Assembly (NCBI GenBank): GCA_037143735.1
Contig: JBAWYD010000041.1
Coordinates: 1 to 19,676, forward strand
Origin: JAPLJQ01 sp037143735
GTDB taxonomy: Bacteria > Desulfobacterota > Syntrophia > Syntrophales > UBA2185
Reading direction: 5' to 3'
Length of the DNA stretch: 19,676 nucleotides
The notes under the pieces were generated by a model. The model did no database searches, was not told the DNA's origin, and worked only from the letters and a program-made list of their open reading frames with translations. The translations under genes were made by a program, and so were the position numbers. Below, piece after piece: positions 15,532-19,676 of the stretch. The number at the start of each line of letters is the position of its first letter. Position 1 is the first letter of the stretch.

Positions 15532-16413
15532 ATGTTTAAGGGAGCAATCGTAGCAATCGTTACGCCTTTTAAGGATGGTCGGGTGGATGAGGAGACTTTC
15601 AGGGAACTCATCGAATTCCAGATTGCAAACGGGACTGACGGCATTGTGCCCTGCGGTACAACAGGAGAGTCCTCAACCCTTTCCCATGAAGAGCATGATA
15701 AGGTTATAAAAATTGCGATTCATGCAGCGGGGAAGCGTGTTCCTGTCATTGCAGGCACAGGTTCCAACAGTACGGAGGAGGCGCTGCGTTTGACCCGGCA
15801 TGCTCATGAAGCTGGTGCGGATGGTGCATTGATAGTCTGTCCTTACTACAACAGACCCACTCAGGAAGGGCTTTACCAGCATTATAAAAAGATCGCGGAA
15901 AATGTTCCCATACCGATCATTCCGTATAATATTCCCGGCAGAACGGGTGTAAATATGATGCCGGAAACCGTTGCGAAACTTTCCAAAACAAGCAATATCG
16001 TCGGCATTAAGGAGGCATCCGGTTCTCTGAAGCAGATGCAGGACGTGATCAGTCTTTGCGGCGGTGCATTCGATGTCCTTTCAGGAGACGATTTTTTTAC
16101 CCTGCCGTTGCTTTTAATCGGAGGGAAGGGCGTTATTTCCGTCATATCCAATGTCGCTCCTGCAGATATGGCGGGCATGATCGATGCTTTCGAGGCGGGG
16201 GACATCAGCCGGGCCAGGCAACTTCATGATAAAATGGTTCCCCTCATTGATGCCCTCTTTATAGAGACAAATCCCGTTCCGGTAAAAGCGGCGCTCTCCC
16301 TGATGGGAAAAATTGACTACGACGTCAGGCTTCCGCTGTACAAAATGTCGGATAGTAATTATGAAAAACTCAGGAATGCAATGGCGGATTACGGACTTAT
16401 TTCAAAGGATTGA
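15532..16413 (+). CDS. dapA: 4-hydroxy-tetrahydrodipicolinate synthase DapA
   Basis: Condenses pyruvate with aspartate semialdehyde, the first committed step to diaminopimelate and lysine. It is a class-I aldolase barrel with Schiff-base Lys160 (in GIKEASG). The catalytic triad Thr44 (in GTTGES, 42-47), Tyr106 and Tyr132 (in PYNIPGR) is complete, and Arg137 fits the substrate-binding arginine. The length of 293 residues is standard. A strong AAGGAG lies six bases before the ATG. Whether lysine inhibits it cannot be judged with confidence here. Confidence 0.97.
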   Translation: MFKGAIVAIVTPFKDGRVDEETFRELIEFQIANGTDGIVPCGTTGESSTLSHEEHDKVIKIAIHAAGKRVPVIAGTGSNSTEEALRLTRHAHEAGADGALIVCPYYNRPTQEGLYQHYKKIAENVPIPIIPYNIPGRTGVNMMPETVAKLSKTSNIVGIKEASGSLKQMQDVISLCGGAFDVLSGDDFFTLPLLLIGGKGVISVISNVAPADMAGMIDAFEAGDISRARQLHDKMVPLIDALFIETNPVPVKAALSLMGKIDYDVRLPLYKMSDSNYEKLRNAMADYGLISKD

Positions 16414-16444
16414 GTTGTCTGTTGTTAACTAAAAGGAGTTTTAG

Positions 16445-17251
16445 ATGATTAAGGCCATAGTGACGGGATCCGGCGGCAGGATGGGAGGCCGCATCATCAG
16501 CCTGATTTCTGCCAGCCAGGATATCCAGGTTGTGGGTGCAGTAGAGCAGGAGGGTCATGCCCAGATCGGCAGGGACATGGGTGAGAGTTCAGGGCTTGGC
16601 AAGACGGGTGTGATCGTTGAGGATGATCTCACCGCTTGTATTGAAAAAGGCGACGTCGTTATTGATTTTACCCATCACGAGGTATCCCTGAAGCACCTTG
16701 AAATTGCGGCTGAAAAAGGTCGCGCCATTGTCATCGGGAGCACCGGCTTTGCTGCGGAAGAGACGAAGCGGATAAAAAGCCTTGCCGGCAATACGAGATG
16801 TGTCCTGGCGCCGAACATGAGCGTGGGTGTCAATGTCATGTTTAAAGTCCTGGAATATGTGGCCGGTATTTTAGGAGAGGAGTATGATATAGAGATCATG
16901 GAGGCCCATCATCATCTGAAAAAGGACGCGCCGAGTGGAACTGCCATGAAAATGGCACAGGTGATCGCGGATAAACTCGGTCGCGATCTTGAACAGGTGG
17001 GTGTTTACGCGAGAAAAGGAATGGTTGGTGAAAGGACCAGAAACGAAATAGGCATTCAAACACTCCGGGCGGGTGATATTGTCGGAGATCATACAGTCAT
17101 GTTTGGCGGCGTTGGAGAACGGCTGGAATTTATTCACCGGGCACACAGCCGGGACAATTTCGCAAAAGGTGCCATACGGGCGGCGAAGTGGATTGTGAAT
17201 CAGAAAAACGGTCTTTACGATATGCAGGATGTACTGGGATTGAAGGGGTAA
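16445..17251 (+). CDS. dapB: 4-hydroxy-tetrahydrodipicolinate reductase DapB
   Basis: Reduces hydroxytetrahydrodipicolinate with NAD(P)H to tetrahydrodipicolinate. The N-terminal Rossmann motif GSGGRMG is at 8-14. The catalytic segment EAHHHLKKDAPSGT (153-166) carries the active-site histidine and lysine and the substrate-binding SGT. The length of 268 residues is typical. AAGGAG lies seven bases before the ATG. In related genomes dapL often follows dapB; here folK follows with a one-base overlap. The conversion of tetrahydrodipicolinate to diaminopimelate must therefore be encoded elsewhere. Confidence 0.97.
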   Translation: MIKAIVTGSGGRMGGRIISLISASQDIQVVGAVEQEGHAQIGRDMGESSGLGKTGVIVEDDLTACIEKGDVVIDFTHHEVSLKHLEIAAEKGRAIVIGSTGFAAEETKRIKSLAGNTRCVLAPNMSVGVNVMFKVLEYVAGILGEEYDIEIMEAHHHLKKDAPSGTAMKMAQVIADKLGRDLEQVGVYARKGMVGERTRNEIGIQTLRAGDIVGDHTVMFGGVGERLEFIHRAHSRDNFAKGAIRAAKWIVNQKNGLYDMQDVLGLKG

Positions 17252-17778
17252 TGATGGATGGAGTCATCTGTTTCGTGGGCTTGGGTTCCAATATGGATGA
17301 CCCGGCAGGTCATTGTTTAAAGGCGATGCACCTCATATCCGAGGCAGACGGCGTAAACCTTCTCAGGAGCTCTTCCCTTTACAGGACAGAGCCGGTCGGA
17401 TGTGTAGAGCAGGACTGGTTTATCAATGCCGTTGCCGAGATAAGGACAGAGCTGACGGCTCATAAGCTCATGAAAGTGCTTCAGGACATAGAAAACAACA
17501 TGGGAAGAGTCAGGAAGGAGAAATGGGGACCAAGGATTATCGACCTGGATATTCTTTTGTATGGCCAGGACGTTATCCGGGATGAAAATCTGGTAATTCC
17601 CCATCCCGGGCTTCACAGGAGGCGATTTATTCTTATTCCCCTGTGCGAAATTGCTTCCTATGTGATTCATCCCGCTTTTGGGGTCTCCATACGAGGGTTG
17701 ATGGACAGGCTGGATGATGAAGGCATTGTAGAAAAATACGGGAATGTAGAGGCGTCATGGTTAACCTGCTCCGCTTGA
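17251..17778 (+). CDS. folK: 2-amino-4-hydroxy-6-hydroxymethyldihydropteridine pyrophosphokinase FolK
   Basis: Transfers pyrophosphate from ATP to hydroxymethyl-dihydropterin, a folate-synthesis step. GLGSN at 10-14 is the N-terminal motif. LYRTEPVG (43-50) and QDWFINAV (54-61) line the pterin site. WGPRIIDLDILL at 92-103 carries the two metal-binding aspartates (98 and 100), and HPGLHRRRFIL (118-128) binds ATP. The length of 175 residues is slightly above E. coli FolK. Two ATG codons stand in tandem. The first (17251) overlaps the dapB stop by one base. The second (17254) has the better spacing, five bases, from GAAGGGG and may be the real start. An in-frame frame extends further upstream into dapB but lacks family similarity. 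It is the only folate gene in the window. Confidence 0.94.
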   Translation: MMDGVICFVGLGSNMDDPAGHCLKAMHLISEADGVNLLRSSSLYRTEPVGCVEQDWFINAVAEIRTELTAHKLMKVLQDIENNMGRVRKEKWGPRIIDLDILLYGQDVIRDENLVIPHPGLHRRRFILIPLCEIASYVIHPAFGVSIRGLMDRLDDEGIVEKYGNVEASWLTCSA

Positions 17779-18053
17779 TTGTTCTTTTCGGCCTGCTTTA
17801 TTTTCTATACAGACTTTTCAAGGGGTTTTTTCTTTCCCCGGAACCGACGCTCGGTCATCCCCAGGGACGGGAGGTGATCGGGGATGGAGAGGACCTTGTA
17901 GAGGATCCGAACTGCCACCGGCATTTGCCCGTGAGCCAGGCATACAGTACATTCATTGACGGTCAGACAGCCTATTTTTGCAGTCGAAAATGTTGTGAGC
18001 AATACAAATCAGAAAATGAAACAATCAAGAAGACGAACCATCAAGACGAATAA
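17757..18053 (+). CDS. Small membrane-anchored cysteine protein, TRASH/PP0621-like
   Basis: A 98-residue protein. Residues 3-21 form one hydrophobic segment, probably an uncleaved anchor, followed by a short basic stretch and a soluble tail. The tail holds DPNCHRHLPVSQA (50-62) and YFCSRKCCEQY (73-83). Cysteines at 53, 75, 79 and 80 could bind a metal ion, as in TRASH/YHS-like domains; this is inference from spacing. Similar small proteins of unknown function, sometimes called the PP0621 family, share the DPxC...YFCS pattern. The start ATG lies 22 bases inside the end of folK, with AGAGG about five bases upstream, and the transaldolase gene follows by 15 bases. The overlap and spacing support a real, translated gene in this operon. 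Confidence 0.8.
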   Translation: MVNLLRLIVLFGLLYFLYRLFKGFFLSPEPTLGHPQGREVIGDGEDLVEDPNCHRHLPVSQAYSTFIDGQTAYFCSRKCCEQYKSENETIKKTNHQDE

Positions 18054-18068
18054 TGAGCGAGGTGCAAG

Positions 18069-18716
18069 ATGAAATTTTTTATTGATACGGCCAATATTCA
18101 GGAGATTAAGGAAGGTATTGATCTTGGTATGGTCGACGGTGTGACGACGAATCCATCACTCATAGCTAAAGAAAAGAGAGGATTTGAAGAGGTTGTAAAG
18201 GAGATTCTCGATACGGTTGACGGCCCCGTCAGCCTGGAGGTTGTGAGTCTGGATGCCCGGTCAATGTTGAAAGAAGGGAAAAAACTGGCCAAGCTTGGGG
18301 AGAATGCCGTTATCAAGATTCCATTAACGACGGAAGGGTTGAAAGCGACCAGATTATTGGCGGCCGAGGGAATTCGTGTCAATCAGACCCTTGTTTTTTC
18401 TCCCCTGCAGGCACTTTTGGCAGCCAAAGCCGGCGCCGCCTACGTGAGTCCTTTTGTGGGCAGACTTGATGATGTGTCGCATGACGGGATGGAAATTGTT
18501 GAGCAAATCATCGCCATTTATGATAATTACGGTTTTGAAACGGAGATTATTGTCGCGAGCGTCAGGCATCCGCGTCATGTCCTTGAAGCGGCTCTTATGG
18601 GTGCAGATATTGCGACGATTCCCCTTAAGGTGATTGCCCAGCTGGCGAAACATCCCCTGACAGATCAGGGGATAGAACTTTTTTTAACGGATTGGAAAAA
18701 AGTTCCTAAAAAATAA
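18069..18716 (+). CDS. tal: Transaldolase of the TalC / fructose-6-phosphate aldolase family
   Basis: A 215-residue class-I aldolase of the small TalC/FSA type, expected to exchange dihydroxyacetone units in the pentose-phosphate pathway. MKFFIDTANI and GVTTNPSL (24-31) are family hallmarks. Lys83 in VIKIPLT is the Schiff-base lysine and Tyr125 (in AAYVSPF) is the conserved tyrosine. At the position where E. coli FSA has Gln59 this protein has Glu57 (in SLEVVS), the residue found in true transaldolases. I therefore prefer transaldolase over fructose-6-phosphate aldolase; that choice is inference. The strand VNQTLVFS has Gln where V or A is commoner. GAGG lies about seven bases before the ATG. 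Confidence 0.92.
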   Translation: MKFFIDTANIQEIKEGIDLGMVDGVTTNPSLIAKEKRGFEEVVKEILDTVDGPVSLEVVSLDARSMLKEGKKLAKLGENAVIKIPLTTEGLKATRLLAAEGIRVNQTLVFSPLQALLAAKAGAAYVSPFVGRLDDVSHDGMEIVEQIIAIYDNYGFETEIIVASVRHPRHVLEAALMGADIATIPLKVIAQLAKHPLTDQGIELFLTDWKKVPKK

Positions 18717-18729
18717 CGTCAGAGAAGAT

Positions 18730-19356
18730 ATGATTGATTTATTAAAAAGATCATTTGACAGGCTACCCATTTCAATGGAGAAAAGGGAAACGTTCAACTT
18801 CCCCAATACCGTGACCATATTGAGGCTCGCAATTATCCCGGCATTGTTCCTTCTTTTGCTTTCTCCAGGGCCGACGGGAAGCCTTGTTATTACGTTTTTC
18901 TTTATCATCGCAGCCCTTACGGATATTCTGGATGGTTATATAGCCAGGAAATATCAGATTGAAACCGTGATGGGAAAATTTCTGGACCCCATCGCTGATA
19001 AGCTTATTCTGAACACAGCGATGATTCTGATGATCCCCATCGGCCGCATTCCCGCCTGGATCGTGGCCGTTATTATCATGCGGGATTTTATTGTTGACGG
19101 GATCAGGAGCATTTCCTCATCGGAAGGCCTTATCGTTCAGGCAAGCTCGCTTGCAAAACAAAAAACCCTCTGTCAGAATTTCGCCGTGTCGGCTCTGATG
19201 ATTCATTATCCGTTTTTAGGTGCGGATGCTTATGTCGTCGGTATGGTAATCCTCTATGTCGCTCTGGCTTTATCCCTTGTTTCCGGGGCTGATTATCTCA
19301 TTAAATTTTATTCGGCTGTTGTTACAAACCCCCATTCCCGGCGAGAATCACAGTGA
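18730..19356 (+). CDS. pgsA: CDP-diacylglycerol--glycerol-3-phosphate 3-phosphatidyltransferase PgsA
   Basis: An integral inner-membrane enzyme that makes phosphatidylglycerol phosphate, the committed step to phosphatidylglycerol and cardiolipin. The CDP-alcohol phosphotransferase motif is complete: Asp65, Asp68-Gly69, Ala72-Arg73, then eight residues, Gly82, Asp86 and Asp90. NxxNxxTxxR-like residues FPNTVTILR (24-32) precede the first membrane helix, and about five or six hydrophobic segments follow. The length of 208 residues is slightly longer than usual because of some 20 N-terminal residues. A later ATG at 18775 would give the shorter form, but the first ATG has GAGAAG close upstream. 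It begins 13 bases after the transaldolase gene and is the last protein gene of the run. Confidence 0.95.
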   Translation: MIDLLKRSFDRLPISMEKRETFNFPNTVTILRLAIIPALFLLLLSPGPTGSLVITFFFIIAALTDILDGYIARKYQIETVMGKFLDPIADKLILNTAMILMIPIGRIPAWIVAVIIMRDFIVDGIRSISSSEGLIVQASSLAKQKTLCQNFAVSALMIHYPFLGADAYVVGMVILYVALALSLVSGADYLIKFYSAVVTNPHSRRESQ

Positions 19357-19457
19357 CATTTTTCCCCGCGGGATGTCCTCATATCCGGAATCAATGAGAT
19401 GGCTTGTCGATAAAGCGGTGAAGGCAAAATAGAGACAGCAATTCAGTCAGTTTTTTA

Positions 19458-19485
19458 TTGACAAGAACGAATTATTTGTTATATT
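19458..19485 (+). promoter_or_regulatory. Sigma-70-type promoter of the tRNA-Gly/tRNA-Cys operon
   Basis: A perfect -35 TTGACA (19458-19463) and -10 TATATT (19480-19485) are 16 bases apart, preceded by an AT-rich run. Transcription should begin near 19492, about 12 bases before tRNA-Gly. The stretch after the -10 is C/G-rich (CGACCTCGC), as in stringently controlled stable-RNA promoters; that control is an inference. Confidence 0.85.
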
Positions 19486-19503
19486 TCGACCTCGCAATCA
19501 AGA

Positions 19504-19578
19504 GCGGGCGTAACTCAGTGGTAGAGTGCTACCTTGCCAAGGTAGACGTCGACGGTTCAAATCCGTTCGCCCGCTCCA
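19504..19578 (+). tRNA. tRNA-Gly (anticodon GCC)
   Basis: A complete cloverleaf: the acceptor GCGGGCG pairs with CGCCCGC, and the anticodon stem CTACC/GGTAG encloses the loop TTGCCAA with anticodon GCC. The T loop is TTCAAAT. Discriminator T, usual for tRNA-Gly, and an encoded CCA (19576-19578) end the gene. It lies 13 bases before tRNA-Cys on the same transcript. Confidence 0.97.
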
Positions 19579-19591
19579 ATTTTTTCAATAC

Positions 19592-19667
19592 GGCGGCATA
19601 GCCAAGTGGCTAAGGCAGCGGTCTGCAAAACCGTTATCCACCGGTTCGAGTCCGGTTGCCGCCTCCA
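19592..19667 (+). tRNA. tRNA-Cys (anticodon GCA)
   Basis: The acceptor GGCGGCA pairs with TGCCGCC. The anticodon loop CTGCAAA carries GCA, and the T arm is CCGGT, loop TCGAGTC-like, CCGG. Discriminator T and CCA (19665-19667) follow. The loop has A36-A37-A38, the pattern recognised by MiaA, so this tRNA is an expected substrate of the MiaB encoded at 3302. A T-rich run begins right after it, but the window ends before a terminator can be judged. Confidence 0.96.
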
Positions 19668-19676
19668 TTTTTTCCC

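Noticed and set aside
19334..19349. A possible second, decayed copy of the ATTCCCGC palindrome at the end of pgsA
   Set aside because: Only ATTCCC and GAAT remain, the arms do not pair beyond four bases, and the stretch is part of the pgsA tail. A similar half-match at 1104-1112 is also too short.
19373..19432. A 19-codon frame between pgsA and the tRNA promoter
   Set aside because: Very short, no ribosome-binding site, and no recognisable motif.

Overview
The window reads as chromosomal DNA of a Gram-negative bacterium, most likely a Desulfobacterota (former Deltaproteobacteria) member of the Syntrophus/Smithella kind. That placement is an inference. It rests on the gene order xerC-hslV-hslU-argB-argD-argF-argG-argH-lysA-dapA-dapB, on an outer-membrane-type small lipoprotein before lysA, and on moderate base composition. 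No sequence search could be run, so the genus is open.

Layout. Positions 1-87 hold the 3' part of a tRNA-Lys(CTT) gene and its intrinsic terminator. Positions 88-3301 look accessory. They carry a small TGA-interrupted reading frame, a secreted cysteine-rich protein of unknown function (448-1101, minus) and a soluble triple-PAS diguanylate cyclase (1234-3042, minus). From 3302 onward every gene is on the plus strand. First come miaB and a bifunctional-nuclease-domain gene, closed by a hairpin/T-tract near 5173-5202. Then comes a long tightly packed run: xerC-hslV-hslU (recombinase and HslVU protease), argB-argD-argF-argG-argH (glutamate to arginine), a small lipoprotein of LptM type, lysA-dapA-dapB (diaminopimelate and lysine), folK, a small membrane-anchored cysteine protein, a TalC-type transaldolase and pgsA. 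A consensus-like promoter at 19458-19485 then drives tRNA-Gly(GCC) and tRNA-Cys(GCA), where the window ends.

How the genes work together. ArgB, ArgD, ArgF, ArgG and ArgH cover all arginine steps from N-acetylglutamate except the ArgC reduction and the removal or transfer of the acetyl group; argC and argA/argJ are not in the window. DapA, DapB and LysA give the first committed, second and last steps of the DAP/lysine route; the middle steps (for example dapL) are elsewhere. Many genes overlap by 1-22 bases or are under 40 bases apart, which suggests one or a few long transcripts.

Most of the window is ordinary core metabolism and I do not see a convincing new multi-gene system. The points most worth a second look are a palindromic repeat that supplies the last nine codons of the small lipoprotein gene, the TGA-interrupted frame with a strong ribosome-binding site beside tRNA-Lys, the cysteine-rich secreted orphan, and the small membrane cysteine protein placed between folK and the transaldolase gene.
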